Source: Hofstenia miamia
Lineage: Eukaryota > Xenacoelomorpha > Acoela
Length of the DNA: 64,000 nt
Direction: 5' to 3'
NCBI GenBank assembly: GCA_004352715.1
Contig: SCFE01000043.1
Location: 48,793-112,792 of the forward strand
Part shown: positions 47,035 through 58,966 of the stretch, one piece after another
Layout of the letters: every line of letters begins with the position of its first letter
How positions within the stretch are numbered: position 1 is the stretch's first letter
Notes under the pieces: generated by a model
Database searches by the model: none
What the model saw: the letters and a program-made list of their open reading frames with translations, nothing else
Told to the model about the DNA's origin: nothing
Made by a program: the position numbers and the translations under genes

Positions 47035-48150
47035 GTGACAAAGGGAAAGACTTGTGTAACTGTTCTGAATGTTTCTACAACTCCTGTTAAGCTGGATCCT
47101 ACTGGGGTTGTCATTATAGCTGTTCCCATTCAGATCAAGAGTGTTGCTAATTCCTGTGTGCCAGTTTTTACCCCTATTCATGATATTGATGAGCAGCAGC
47201 TAGAACATTGCACCATGATTGTGTCACCTGAGTCCCATTTACATCTGGACTCAAAAGAAAGGAGTGCACTCACAACCTTGCTGCACCAGCACAGCAGTGT
47301 CTTCAATTATGGTTCAATAAGCATAGGTCAGGTTGTTGGTGAAGAACATGCTATCAAGACAACAATCAGCAAACATACTCATCTCCCAGTAAGAAGGGTG
47401 CCATAAAATTTAAAAGAAGACTATAAGAAGATTTTATATGACTCAATCAACAGTGGCATAATTCAGGCTAGTAGTAACCCATATGCAGCGCCTAATGCTT
47501 TCATCTACCAGGGAGAAAAATACTGGCTGTGTATTAATTATTGGAAGGTAAATGATATCACAGTGCCATGCACTGAAGATCTTTCATATGATGCAAGTCA
47601 TTTTTCTCATTCCTTGACCTGTGCCAGACTTATTGGCAGATGCCTATGCAACCATCAGATATACTGAAAACTGCATTCATCTTGCCATATGGGCTTTTTA
47701 AATGAAAATATATGGCTTTTGGCCTGTGTAACACTCCTGCCACTTTTTAGCATTATGTAACTAAAGTACTGAGAGATGGAGCTAATGTTTTAGAATGTGG
47801 AATCTTAGCATATATTGATGATATTCTCATAGCAAGCCATACATTCAAAGAACACCTGGAGAAGCTCCACTGAACCCTAGACTTAATGAATGATGCTGGA
47901 TTGAAGGTAAATAGCAACAAGTGCTCCTTGTACAACTGCAAGTGGTCTTCCTTGGAAACATAGTTCAGCATGGAAGGATATCAATAAAAAATGATGCAAA
48001 GGATTTCCTAGATAGGATTGAAACAACAAGAACAAGGAAAGATATTCAACTGTTAGTGGGGTTCCTGAATTATTATGGAATGTTTATCCCCAAGTTGGCA
48101 AACAAAATAAAGTATATATTTCAACTACTGAAGAAGAGTGTGGAGTTCCA
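47035..48150 (+). pseudogene. Gypsy 2 reverse transcriptase
   Basis: A linker frame (47035-47406) ends in LPVRRVP plus a TAA at 47404-47406, right at the RT start. RT then continues (GIIQASSNPYAAPN, CINYWKVND) with further breaks to YIDD at 47811-47822. The thumb and connection follow (LVGFLNYYGMFIP in frame 47921-48154). The catalytic box is intact but no continuous frame is. Confidence 0.88.
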
Positions 48151-48787
48151 ATGAACATGGCAAGAGCAAGTGGAGCTCAACTGCATCAAACAAGAGTTGA
48201 AAAAATTCCTACTCTAAATACTCCCAACTATGAGAAGCCCTTCATGATTGATTGTGATGCCAGCACTATGGCTGGCAGCAGATTACTGAGTCAAATCAAA
48301 GACAGGGTAGAGAGCCTGGTACAGTACTCTAGACAAAAATTAAAGCCCTCAGAGATAAATTATAGAGCCACAAAGTGTGAAATGCTTGCCCTATTCAAGT
48401 CAATAAAGAAATTTCAGTACTTTATTCTCAGTAGACTGTTTGTAGTGAGAACAGATAATAGTGCCTAAGCTTGACTAAAGAAATTCTAATGTGACAAATC
48501 AAATATCATCTCACACTGGATCAAGTATTTAAATGACTTTTTGTTTTCAATAAAGCACTGTCTTAGTCACCTTCATTTAAATGCCAACTATTAGACTGCC
48601 TTGCCTAGCAACCAGTGAGATTTGAAAAAACCAAGTGGAGAAAGGATCAAGTTTGGTTTCATCTTGACCACAGAGTATGATCTATTCCCAGAAATTAATG
48701 CCAACCACCAAGACAGGCACTGTTTTGTTGATCATGATCAATGAATATTTTGGAACACTTCCTTTGAATTCTAATGGCAACAATAAC
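48151..48787 (+). pseudogene. Gypsy 2 RNase H and residual linker
   Basis: Frame 48151-48468 has DCDASTMAGSRLLSQ (first catalytic Asp kept), KCEMLALFKSIKKF and VRTDNSA, ending at a TAA. Decayed wording of the HRKG and NAD segment and of the pre-integrase linker is readable to about 48700. No integrase motif follows before the LTR. Confidence 0.85.
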
Positions 48788-48917
48788 TGTTATGATCATC
48801 CCCAAATTTTGGATCCAATTTACTTTACTGATACAGTCATTTGTAAGCTTTAAAATTTTGGCTTTTGAATCCAACACATACATGCATGGTTCTCTCTGGA
48901 TTTAACCCAGTGATTAT

Positions 48918-48920
<3 letters not shown>
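48788..48920 (+). repeat. Gypsy 2 3' LTR with 273-bp internal deletion
   Basis: The ends match the 5' LTR, but the middle is missing: acatacatgca joins directly to tggttctctctgg. It is 133 bp against 406 bp. An (AT)n tract follows immediately. Confidence 0.88.
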
Positions 48921-48955
<35 letters not shown>

Positions 48956-49223
48956 TATGATGGGCACTGAATACACTTTTCGAAAAGTATGCAGACTCTG
49001 AGTACAAGGAGTAAAATATTTGGGCTCTGAAGCAAAAATGGAAACAACTTAAAAAAATTGAACATAGTATTAATTAAAAAATAATCCTATTTATACATGA
49101 AAAAAATTTCAAGCTCAAAATAATTTGGTTTTTTCATAATCTAACTCAGGCACTTAGTATGTAGCAAATTTAACCCACAGGGGCTGAGTGCAATTTTTGA
49201 GTAGCTAACTATGTACTGAGTGC

Positions 49224-49257
<34 letters not shown>
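48921..49257. repeat. (AT)n tracts and a hairpin-forming repeat
   Basis: AT tracts lie at 48921-48951 and 49228-49257. Between them, 49147-49226 has inverted ends (caggcacttagtatgtagc against ctatgtactgagtgcctg) that could form a stem of about 20 bp. Confidence 0.7.
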
Positions 49258-49259
<2 letters not shown>

Positions 49260-49326
49260 AAAATTTAACAGAGGTTGAAATAAAAATTTTGTTCCATAGT
49301 ATNNNNNNNNNNNNNNNNNNNNNNNN

Positions 49327-49361
<35 letters not shown>

Positions 49362-50645
49362 TACATTCAGCATCCCTAATTCACCTCTTTGAATGATGCA
49401 TGCTGAATGCTACAAGGTAGAATATTATTTGTAATATTGTTATAAATATTTGAACAGTTACATAAAGCATTGGACAATTCACATATATTATGTCCTCTTT
49501 TTATTTAGATTGCCTCAAAAGCCACTTGCCCTTCTTCAAATGAGACTATAAAAGAGAATATTATTTAAGTGAGCTTAGTAAGTTACAAGCAGCTCATAAT
49601 TCTCTCCTGCAAGAGTATACAAATTGTTAATCTACAGGTGTTATATTTGTATAATTTCTACCCACTGATTACTTTTAGGCGAAATTTCTTGAAGAATTTC
49701 AAATGCTGCTGGATTCAATTCATCCATCAAGTGATCTAAGACAGCACAAATTTTCAGAATCTCATTCTATTCACAACCATTTGAGATGTGGGAATGTATC
49801 CCAGGAGTTATACATTCTTTGTGAATTTACATCAATTTGTAATTTTGCCTTTAGTTGAGTAGTCATTTATAGAATTCTAAGTGTTTTTTGTAAAGTCAAC
49901 AGCTTCATGACCATGACTATTTTTCTATTTTCCATTTTAAAAGGCTCACACCAAGTGCAGCTGCTTGTTGTACCATATATGGGATTTTCAAAAGTAACTC
50001 TTTTAGCTGTTTACAGGATTGTCATTCATTCAGCTATCATGTCTTAATGGATATGGCCATATTTTCATTAATTTTTTAGCACAAGTGCTTCAGTAATGCA
50101 GAATTAATAGGAAGCCATTAAAAGTCCAACCTTTTGATAGTGCTTGCTCTGAATTATTTCAAGATGGTGTAAATGCTATCAAAGGAGCAACTATGAAAAT
50201 TAACTTCAATGTTTCAATATTTAGTTTAGCTATTTCTTCTGACTTTGCTAATAAGCAGATCCAAATGTTAAAGGTCAATGCTGTGACCAGCAATGTACTT
50301 AATGTTTAGGAATTCCCATGAATAAGCACTTAAAATGTTTTTGTCATTAATTTCATCTTGTTTAAAACTTATATTTCTTATTGTGTTTTGAATCTCTTGT
50401 TTCTATTTCAGTAAAATTTAAATTTACTTTGCTCAAATTGCAATTATGCTTAGATTGTAGTTTTTTTTGGATATATATATATATANNNNNNNNNNNNNNN
50501 NNNNNNNNNNNNNNNNNNNNNNNNNNNNNNNNNNNNNNNNNNNNNNNNNNNNNNNNNNNNNNNNNNNNNNNNNNNNNNNNNNNNNNNNNNNNNNNNNNNN
50601 NNNNNNNNNNNNNNNNNNNNNNNNNNNNNNNNNNATATATATATA
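49258..50645. other. Non-coding, with AT tracts and gaps
   Basis: A 43-bp dispersed repeat copy (49260-49302), a 24-N gap (49303-49326), an AT tract (49327-49358), unassigned AT-rich sequence, and an AT tract with a 149-N gap (50486-50634). No supported gene. Confidence 0.7.
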
Positions 50646-50699
50646 GGCATCTGCTGTACTAGAGCCAAAGGTTTTTGTTTGCATTCATTTCATTGTTCA

Positions 50700-50968
50700 T
50701 AGTTCCTGCCACACATACTCCATTGCTGCTAGGCATTAAGAGACTAATTCATTGGCTCCAGCTTGAGATTCATTGTGCTGCTGACATTATGCATAGACAT
50801 TATTTTTAGTTCTGCTGTTGGCAGGTTCTTGTGTATTATTTAACCATGTTCAGTTAGTAGTTTAGTATTTTGTATAAATAGGGCAACATTGTCCATGATC
50901 AGATCAATAAAAATTTAGTTTCTGCTCAATAAGGTCATTATTCTCTCTTGCCTTGATACATTATTAGA
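50700..50968 (+). repeat. Gypsy 3 5' LTR, outer edge uncertain
   Basis: It has a TATA box TATAAATAG (50873-50881) and AATAAA (50906-50911), and ends near ttattaga just before TGGCCATGCATAGTGGGG (50969 onward), which stands where elements 1 and 2 have their primer-binding site. There is no second LTR for comparison. Confidence 0.55.
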
Positions 50969-51955
50969 TGGCCATGCATAGTGGGGTATTCCCTGTAGGT
51001 GTTCTCAAGAGTCTAAACCCTATACAAGCCTGTTTCTCTCCAAGGTTACAGCTGATCCAGTGATATTCGTTCTATTAATTTGATAACCACTAGCCTGTAT
51101 TGCTTCAGCAGTAATTGCGAAGTAAATTCTCCTGCTTTCACTAATATGCAGTTATGTTTTTACAACATTAGATGCTATGTATTCTCAATCTCTATAGTTA
51201 CTATGACATTGTTTTGCTGAAAGTGCTAATACTAACTACATTCTAAATTTTGGTGTATGGAATTTCTTTGCCTACACAATAGTAGATACTATGCCTTCAG
51301 AAAGCTATAATTCTATTGTTTATTCTATTTAATCTATGGTTATGCTAACCCTGATGAAGCTAGATGGTGACCCACAACTGTTAAAAGAACTAACCCTCAA
51401 AACTGTTATTAAACTTTTCTTTGTTAAACACTTTGTGAAATCTTCAACACCTATTTGAAATGGTAAGTTATTCATTTTTTGCAAAGCCTCATCAAATTTA
51501 TTACTTACTAAACTGGTCTACTTAAACTCTCTAGGAAGACATGACTTGCATGGTTTTACTCTCTCATCTTACTATTGATTTATTACCACTATGTACCCCT
51601 CTCCAATCTGTAATACTATTGAAGATATAATGACTAATTACACAGCTACTAACTTGAAAACTGTAAATAAAGCAGAACTTGTGGATCTTGTATTAAATCA
51701 AGCTGAAAATCTAAACAAAATGGAATCTAAAATACAGTCCCTTGAAAGCCAATTGATTGCATTAAGTCAATCCCATAGTGATACCAACTATGTCTCACAG
51801 GAACAATTCTCCATCTTTGAGTCCTCTATCAGAGACAAACTAAATGTATTTCAAAATAATATATTAGAAACTATTACAAATCTAATGAAACTGGTAACTA
51901 ACTTTACTCAAAATCCATGTTCAACAGCCGCCTATCCTTACCAAGATGCACATTA
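50873..51955 (+). repeat. Duplicated contig end, copy 1
   Basis: 1083 bp from tataaatagggcaac to gatgcacatta, repeated after the single N at 51957-53093 (1137 bp) with very few substitutions. Copy 2 has an extra ~54-bp tandem duplication near 52620-52675. It includes the truncated first gag frame (51591-51955). Confidence 0.92.
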
Positions 51956-51956
51956 N

Positions 51957-53093
51957 TATAAATAGGGCAACATTGTCCATGATCAGATCAATAAAAATTT
52001 AGTTTCTGCTCAATAAGGTCATTATTCTCTCTTGCCTTGATACATTATTAGATGGCCATGCATAGTGGGGTATTCCCTGTAGGTGTTCTCAAGAGTCTAA
52101 ACCCTATACAAGCCTGTTTCTCTCCAAGGTTACAGCTGATCCAGTGATATTCGTTCTATTAATTTGATAACCACTAGCCTGTATTGCTTCAGCAGTAATT
52201 GCGAAGTAAATTCTCCTGCTTTCACTAATATGCAGTTATGTTTTTACAACATTAGATGCTATGTATTCTCAATCTCTATAGTTACTATGACATTGTTTTG
52301 CTGAAAGTGCTAACACTAACTACATTCTAAATTTTGGTGTATGGAATTTCTTTGCCTACACAATAGTAGATACTATGCCTTCAGAAAGCTATAATTCTAT
52401 TGTTTATTCTATTTAATCTATGGTTATGCTAACCCTGATGAAGCTAGATGGTGACCCACAACTGTTAAAAGAACTAACCCTCAAAACTGTTATTAAACTT
52501 TTCTTTGTTAAACTCTTTGTGAAATCTTCAACACCTATTTGAAATGGTAAGTTATTCATTTTTTGCAAAGCCTCATCAAATTTATTACTTACTATACTGG
52601 TCTACTTAATCTTTTTAGGAAGACATTACTCAAATTTATTACTTACTAAACTGGTCTACTTAAACTCTCTAGGAAGACATGACTTGCATGGTTTTACTCT
52701 CTCATCTTACTATTGATTTATTACCACTATGTACCCCTCTCCAATCTGTAATACTATTGAAGATATAATGACTAATTACACAGCTACTAACTTGAAAACT
52801 GTAAATAAAGCAGAACTTGTGGATCTTGTATTAAATCAAGCTGAAAATCTAAACAAAATGGAATCTAAAATACAGTCCCTTGAAAGCCAATTGATTGCAT
52901 TAAGTCAATCCCATAGTGATACCAACTATGTCTCACAGGAACAATTCTCCATCTTTGAGTCCTCTATCAGAGACAAACTAAATGTATTTCAAAATAATAT
53001 ATTAGAAACTATTACAAATCTAATGAAACTGGTAACTAACTTTACTCAAAATCCATGTTCAACAGCCGCCTATCCTTACCAAGATGCACATTA
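51957..53093 (+). repeat. Duplicated contig end, copy 2
   Basis: See 50873-51955. This copy continues into the rest of the element. The join is a single N, so the tandem may be an assembly artefact. Confidence 0.92.
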
Positions 53094-53940
53094 TGGAACA
53101 ATCCCCTCATCACTGCCACCAAGCCTGTCTGCATTCATACCAATTACACCTCCTGTAACGTCACCACTTGATGTCAGCCCACATGTTATTTTTGATACAA
53201 AATCTAAAAATGGAATATCAATGTTACCAGATCAGCCATTAAAAACAGATCTCAAACTCACTAAGATGCTGCAGCACTTCACTGGAAAATTTGACATCAA
53301 GGGTTAGACATTCTGAGAGTGGATAATCCTATTTAAAATCTACCTAATACAACAATATGGTACAAAGCAAAATAGCACTACACAACTGCCACTATTCTTA
53401 AAAGATAGAGCTCCCCAGGTTTGTCTTAACCTCAACACAAGAGTAAAAACCAATTATGACAAACTAGTGAAAGCCATGAATGAGCAATTTGAAAATGAAT
53501 GTACAAGAAAACAATACCAGATGCAACTCTATATATGAAATCTAGAAAAGGATGAGGACATCATCAACTACATCTATAAAGTTGACCACCTCCTGTGCGT
53601 TTTGCAAGATGAAGAATGCTACTATGCAAAAGATCTCTATTCTTACATACACGCCAGTCTGCCAACCTCAATGAAAACTAAATTTGAAAACAAGTGCAAC
53701 ATTGATGATGATATTAACATGCTAATAAAAAAAGCCATAAATATTCAACTCATGATAGAAAACAACAAATGAGTATACACACAACAAGGAACACTACAAG
53801 TACAACCTCAACAACATCATACATTTATTGAAAAAGATGCTCTACAGAAAGCCACCAAAGATAAACCCAACAATTTTTCATTCATTAGATGTCGCCAATG
53901 CAGAGAAAAGGGACATCTCAAAAATGACTGCAAACTATAG
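52729..53940 (+). pseudogene. Gypsy 3 gag
   Basis: A 192-codon frame (52729-53307) starts MYPSPICNTIEDIM, with a heptad-like region (ENLNKMESKIQSLESQ), and ends at FTGKFDIKG plus TAG. The capsid-like core continues past that stop in the same sense, with further stops, to the CCHC knuckle CRQCREKGHLKNDC (53890-53931) and TAG at 53938. The core resembles elements 1 and 2 (KTNYDKLVKAMNEQFENE). Confidence 0.88.
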
Positions 53941-54059
53941 TCTATGCTGTCAAAGATGAAGGTTCTTACAAATCAGAAGACTTAGATTGCATTGAAAATG
54001 ATGAATACAGCAATGATAATTTAAATGAATAAGGGCAGTGGCCCCAGACCATGCCAAAG

Positions 54060-54463
54060 AGCAGCTGATTGTGACAGATTTGCTGGAAAGGAACTTAATT
54101 CCCATTACCATCAATAGCTGCAACATCAAAGCCACAGTTGGTACTTGTGCTTTGATCTCAATCATGGCTGACACATGTGCACAAAACATTGGATGGACAT
54201 AGGCAGACATAACAAAAAATGAATCTCATCTAATAAGCACCTCAAGTGACTATGTTAATATGAAAGGTATGGTAAAAGACGCACTAATAACAATTCAAAA
54301 CATCAAATTCTATCAAGACGTCCACATAATCAACACAAGAAACCAACCACTGCCATACAAGATAATACTAGGAAGGGATTTCCTTACTGAAAATAACTCC
54401 CTCATCCATTACTCAAATCACACACTAACAATAAAAGAAGACAAAACATCACAGTCTCATTAG
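54060..54463 (+). pseudogene. Gypsy 3 protease, catalytic Asp lost
   Basis: The protease frame contains ATVGTCALISIM (54131-54166), where the family has the D-T-G-A triplet. The Asp codon now reads Gly and the Gly codon Cys (54140-54151). After a stop near 54201 it resumes with MKGMVKDALITIQNIKF and LPYKIILGRDFLTENNS. It cannot be active. Confidence 0.88.
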
Positions 54464-54483
54464 CTACAAGGGGCACCAACACT

Positions 54484-55520
54484 TTGGAATTCTCTATGAT
54501 GGAAAATTTAAGACTCGAGCCCTTTCACTGGAGACTCATAAAAATATCAGCTAAACAATCCATGTCAGGAGAAGTCATAATTACAAATGCATATGGTGTA
54601 CAATCTTCACAAATAACTGTATTGAACAACCTTGCCTCTATCAAGAACAACCAAGGATTCACAGCAGTACTCAATAACTCAAATAAAAATGTTTCACTAA
54701 GAACAAAGGACAGCACAATCACAGGAGTCCCATTTGAAAAATTCATAACAAAGAATAAACCCATTCTAATTGCTGATAAAGAATACTGTCAAAACAATCA
54801 ATCAAATATTCCACTTCTAACTGCAGAGTCACATCCTCACCTAACAGCAGAGGAAAGAAAAACAATCAATGATACACTCCCACAAAATGCAGCCATCTTC
54901 AACAAAGACGAAATCAGCGTTGGTAAAGCTATTGGTGTTGAACGCAATATAGAGACTACATCTGATAAACCAATACAACAACCATGCAGACGTGTGCCAC
55001 CTCAATTGCAAGAACAATACGTGAAGCTATATCAGATCTCCTCAACAATGGAATAATTAGAAGAAGAAAAGTCCTTACGCATCTCCAACTATCTTAATCA
55101 AACATGGAGAAAAACATTGATTGTGCATAGACTTCCGCCAATTAAATGAAGTAATCAAAAACGATGCATATCTTTTACCATGAGTAGAAGACATCCTATA
55201 TGACGCAACAAAATTTAAGAGCTTCTCCACATTGGACTTATGTAAAGCATATCGGCAAGTACCAATGCGTTTGCCTGATACAGAATAAACTGCGTTCTTC
55301 TTTCCATATAGTCTCTTCGAATGGCTCTACACGGAATTTGGATTATGTAACGCACTGTTCACATTCCAATGCAATGTCACAAAAATTTTGCTAAATGACT
55401 GATATAAATTATCAAAAGAAATTGCCGCCTATATTGACAATATTATCATTGGTTCGGAAACTATCTATGAACACGTGGAACAACTGAACAAAATGCTTAT
55501 ACTTCTATTCAATGCCAGAC
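54484..55520 (+). pseudogene. Gypsy 3 linker and reverse transcriptase
   Basis: A 190-codon frame (54484-55056) covers the linker and the RT start (CRRVPPQLQEQY). RT motifs follow in shifted frames: IDFRQLNEVI, STLDLCKAYRQV and FGLCNALFTFQ. The active-site box reads YIDN (55430-55441) instead of YIDD, so the second metal-binding Asp is replaced by Asn. There are several stops. Confidence 0.88.
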
Positions 55521-55521
55521 T

Positions 55522-56286
55522 ATGCATCAGTGCCCCAAATGTAATTTCGCAAAACACAAAGTAACTTTCTTCAGCAGAAATATCACATCAGGAAACATTA
55601 CTATAAAAGACAATGCAAAACAACTAATTGATGAAATACAAGGTTCTCAAAACAAAAAAGATGTACAACGAATATTGGGTTTCTTGAACGATTACCACAT
55701 GTTCATCCCTAATCTAACTGAGAAAACAGTTCATATCTCTAATCTGAAAAAGAAAAATGATTTCACAGGGACCTGGCTACACCAGGAAGAACTCAATCTA
55801 TTGAAAACCGAAATGAAAAAAATTCAATCTCTTAATTCACCAACACCCAACAATAACTACATATTGGATTGCGATGCAAGCACGGTAGCAATCAGCGCAA
55901 CTCTTAGTCAAATTCAAAATGGAGAAGAGAAACAATTCAATGGTTTAGTCGAAAATTAAAACAAAGCGAGCTTAACTATGGAGAAACTAAATTAGAAATG
56001 CTGGCCATAGTTGAATCTCTCAAGAAATTCCGCCACATTCTAATCAATGAAAAATCATTCACAGTGCGAACAGACAACAGCAGCTTATGCTGGCGATCAC
56101 TCCAACATAATAGCAAGATGGATAGAATACTTAAACGATTTTCACTTCAACATTGAACACCGAAAAGGAGAACCGCATACCAATGCAGTATATTTACTGC
56201 ACTGCCGCAGTCTCAACATGAGCTCAAAAAAGCTAGAGACTTTCATTTCATCCCGGTGTGACAGTACAAAAGTCTACCAGACATAA
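55522..56286 (+). pseudogene. Gypsy 3 RT thumb and RNase H
   Basis: Frame 55522-55959 carries ILGFLNDYHMFIPN and the RNase H start LDCDASTVAISATLSQ with catalytic Asp. A shift leads to KLEMLAIVESLKKFRH and VRTDNSS, and frame 56047-56286 adds RWIEYLNDFHFNIEHRKG. Broken but well recognisable. Confidence 0.88.
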
Positions 56287-56320
56287 ATACTGATAAGAAC
56301 GGGTTCTGATCATCATCGTT

Positions 56321-56724
56321 TTGTCTATAATGATAAAAGAGGAAATAACTGCTGAAGAAATCGCCACAGCTCAAAGTAACAATATCGTTCTAAAACAAAT
56401 TAAGGAGTGCTTAAAAGATCCTACGTATCTAATGGACTGGGCAGCATGGCGACTCGCTATTTCCACAAACACAAATGGAAGACCACAGAAAGCGGAATCC
56501 TCTACGCAAGCTGAAAAACACAAAACCTAATTGTGCTACCACGGTATTATAAACGCAAAGTCGTGAAGAAAATACACGAACAGGGAGATAAAGGAGTCTA
56601 TCAGACAGAGAGAAAATGTTGTGACTACGTACCTCCGTCGAACAATCGAGATGTAATCAATAAATGCCAGTCCTGCATATTATTAAACAAACACAGATTC
56701 CCGGGACAAAAAACAGAACTTTAA
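56321..56724 (+). pseudogene. Gypsy 3 pre-integrase linker and integrase zinc finger
   Basis: Frame 56321-56530 matches the linker (IKEEITAEEIATAQSNNIVL), and frame 56533-56724 the N-terminal HHCC domain. The His of KKIHEQ and the CxxC pair (CQSCILLNKH) are present, but the second His position reads GDKG. Homology stops at 56724, so the catalytic core is missing. Confidence 0.85.
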
Positions 56725-57900
56725 AAAATTGAATTATGGATATTACTATTAATTGAGAGGATTTGTGATACTATGATATTAGCATATACTAGAGCTACAA
56801 CACTTTTACCAAAAACCTGCACCATAACTTTTGAATATCAATGAGTCAAATTTAATAGTGCAAAGAACAGCACATTGAAGTAGCTATGTAGAAAATTAAA
56901 ATGTAACTGTTGTATAACCATAACAATAGATATAATGATTTCACATTGCAAAACCAACATAAGTGTAAATAAAATAGCAATGAATTAACATGAAACACGA
57001 CCTCTGAAGAGTGGCCGTACATGAAACTATTGTTGTATTTAAGAATATTTTATGTAAATTTTATATCAGGTGGACCTTGTTCCAAAATTTCCTACGCTAG
57101 GCCACTGCCTTGGTCGTAGAGCGTAGTCGTCAGTAGTGGGTGCAATATTTTGAAAGGTGGTTACTTCAAAAATAGTATTAATATTATAATGACTTCAAAT
57201 ACCAATAATTTTTCACATTCTGGTTTCAGGCCACATGAGTATGCTTAGCGCCGTGTTGCAAGCATACATTTAAAGATTAATAAATAAAAATATAAAGATA
57301 TTATCTATATTTACTACCTATATTATCTTAAGGGATATATTGCTTCGATATTCATTACAAAAATTGATGTAGTAAAAGAAATTAAAAACATTTTAAATGT
57401 AATCCGTGTAAAAACTTGTCAACATTTTTTAGTGAAACTTCAGTAGTTTTGTAGAAATGTAAGAATACATATAAAAATAAAATAAACATAAATTTCATTT
57501 TCATATAGAATTAATTTTTATGAAATTGTTGATTAAAAGAGTAGCAGAATATAATGCTCTTGTTGTGATTCCCTTTTCTTAAGGTTTGTTTACATGCAAA
57601 CGGCTAATTGCAATAATAAATTTCAGTGCAAAATTGCCTGTTAAATTTCGTCATCCCCAGTTAGCAAAATATCAAAAGATTAAAAATACTCGATAACCCC
57701 TAGCCACAGGCTTGTATCACACGTTTATTGTATTAAGGTTAACAACTCAATTTGAAAGTCAACAGAATTGAATTAGCATTGTAGACGGACTAAAGCAGAT
57801 ATACACATATGAACTTATTAATCAATGCATTATGCAAATTATCCAATTAAATTCATAGTGTAGTGCTTATGGGCCCCTATGACGCAACAGAAACTATCAG
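56725..57900. other. Non-coding stretch
   Basis: AT-rich with no supported gene or LTR copy. Confidence 0.6.
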
Positions 57901-57920
57901 TCACGTAAAAGAAAAATAAT

Positions 57921-58045
57921 TTGGGCCTGGCTGGGGTTGGGACGAATAATTTGCATTTTGAAATGGACCGAGCGGGCTTGGGCCTAAGGTGTATTGGGCT
58001 AGGCCGGGCCGGGCCGGGCTTGTGCCTAAATAATCGGCCCAATTC
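57921..58045. repeat. GC-rich gggcc-type repeat patch
   Basis: About 120 bp rich in GGGCC, GGGCTTGGGCC and three CCGGG units in a row, within otherwise AT-rich DNA. The two ORFs crossing it (57839-58042 minus, 57921-58217 plus) are proline- or glycine-rich readings of the repeat and are not credible genes. Confidence 0.6.
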
Positions 58046-58301
58046 TAACTTTGTCAGCTCGTATCTGATTTATAGGATACTAGAGATTTTCGTATTCTCA
58101 AAAATCTATTATAATTTCAAATTTTGCATTTATTTTCTTCTGATAGTGAATGAATGTTGTAATCACAATTGTGTGAATGTTACTCTGTGTGATTTGTTGG
58201 AATTTTGCAGTAAATAAGTAGAGCAAAAACTGATATTTTAGTATTGAGATTTCGAGACAAAATTTTTGAATATTTATCATGCTCCATCTTTGCCATTCTC
58301 A

Positions 58302-58601
58302 TTATATTATGAAACTACAAGTCAAGTTTTTTATACTTCTTCTCATCATTTTCAATGAATATATAATCACTAAATTATCAATGTCCACGTCAATTTGCTC
58401 CAGTTCCACTAGTACTAATTGGTTTAACAGCAGTTTTTGAATACTCTTTAAGGCCAACGCGTCATCAAAACAGATGTATGTTGTGCTGCAGAAGTACTTG
58501 CAGCTAATCTGTTCCTTAATGACAACTAATGACAGTGTTAGTTTTGGGCGTCGCTCTCGGTCGATTACTAGTGGTATTGCGGAGATATCATCATTTATCA
58601 C
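58302..58601 (-). CDS. Unrecognised 99-codon open stretch, low confidence
   Basis: Open on the minus strand from a GTG (not ATG) just after a TAA, so a complete gene is unlikely. Composition is mixed (ERRPKLTLSLVVIKEQIS, later LNQLVLVELEQIDVDIDN) and the DNA is less AT-rich than its surroundings. It could be an internal exon, but no strong acceptor is visible at its start. An overlapping plus-strand ORF (58474-58680) is an alternative. Confidence 0.2.
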   Translation of the reverse strand: MINDDISAIPLVIDRERRPKLTLSLVVIKEQISCKYFCSTTYICFDDALALKSIQKLLLNQLVLVELEQIDVDIDNLVIIYSLKMMRRSIKNLTCSFII

Positions 58602-58966
58602 CCTTTATCGACGACTGCAAGTGTACATTGCTGTCCGAGGTGAAAGAAATATTCTGAATATGAATCTAATTATATGGTGAATGATAAAATAAAAATACCC
58701 AACCTCATCATGAATTCGAGTGAGTGTAGACTCATGCTCCAATAACAGAAGGTATTCCAGATTCTCTAGATCTTAATATTTTGCTAAATTGTATTGGTGA
58801 AAATATCACATAATTGTGGGGATGCAAAGCAATGCGCAGTATGTTAAAGTGAAGTAGGACGTGGCCTAGCAATACTGAAAGACTGAGGTGCTATAAGATC
58901 ACTAGCCATGCCTGCATCTTTTAACTCATGATTTGATTTCGTTCCCAATTTTATGTTGATCTCTTA

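Larger units (their letters stand above)
43884..48920 (+). mobile_element. Ty3/gypsy LTR retrotransposon 2, integrase-less
   Basis: Complete in outline: 5' LTR 43884-44289, primer-binding site, gag, protease, RT, RNase H, and a shortened 3' LTR 48788-48920. After the RNase H linker (wording TEYDLFPEIN near 48670, shared with element 1) the sequence passes directly to the LTR, so integrase is deleted. Many stops and shifts are present. No convincing target-site duplication was found. The 3' side adjoins an (AT)n tract. Confidence 0.92.
50700..56724 (+). mobile_element. Ty3/gypsy LTR retrotransposon 3, 3'-truncated
   Basis: Order: LTR-like sequence ending about 50968, gag, protease, RT, RNase H, integrase zinc finger, then loss of homology at 56724. 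No integrase core or 3' LTR. It is the same lineage as elements 1 and 2 by wording (PCRRVPPQLQEQY, KFRHILIN, YLNDFHFNIEHRKG). A 1.1-kb stretch is duplicated around the single N at 51956. Catalytic residues of protease and RT are mutated, and there are many stops. Confidence 0.9.
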
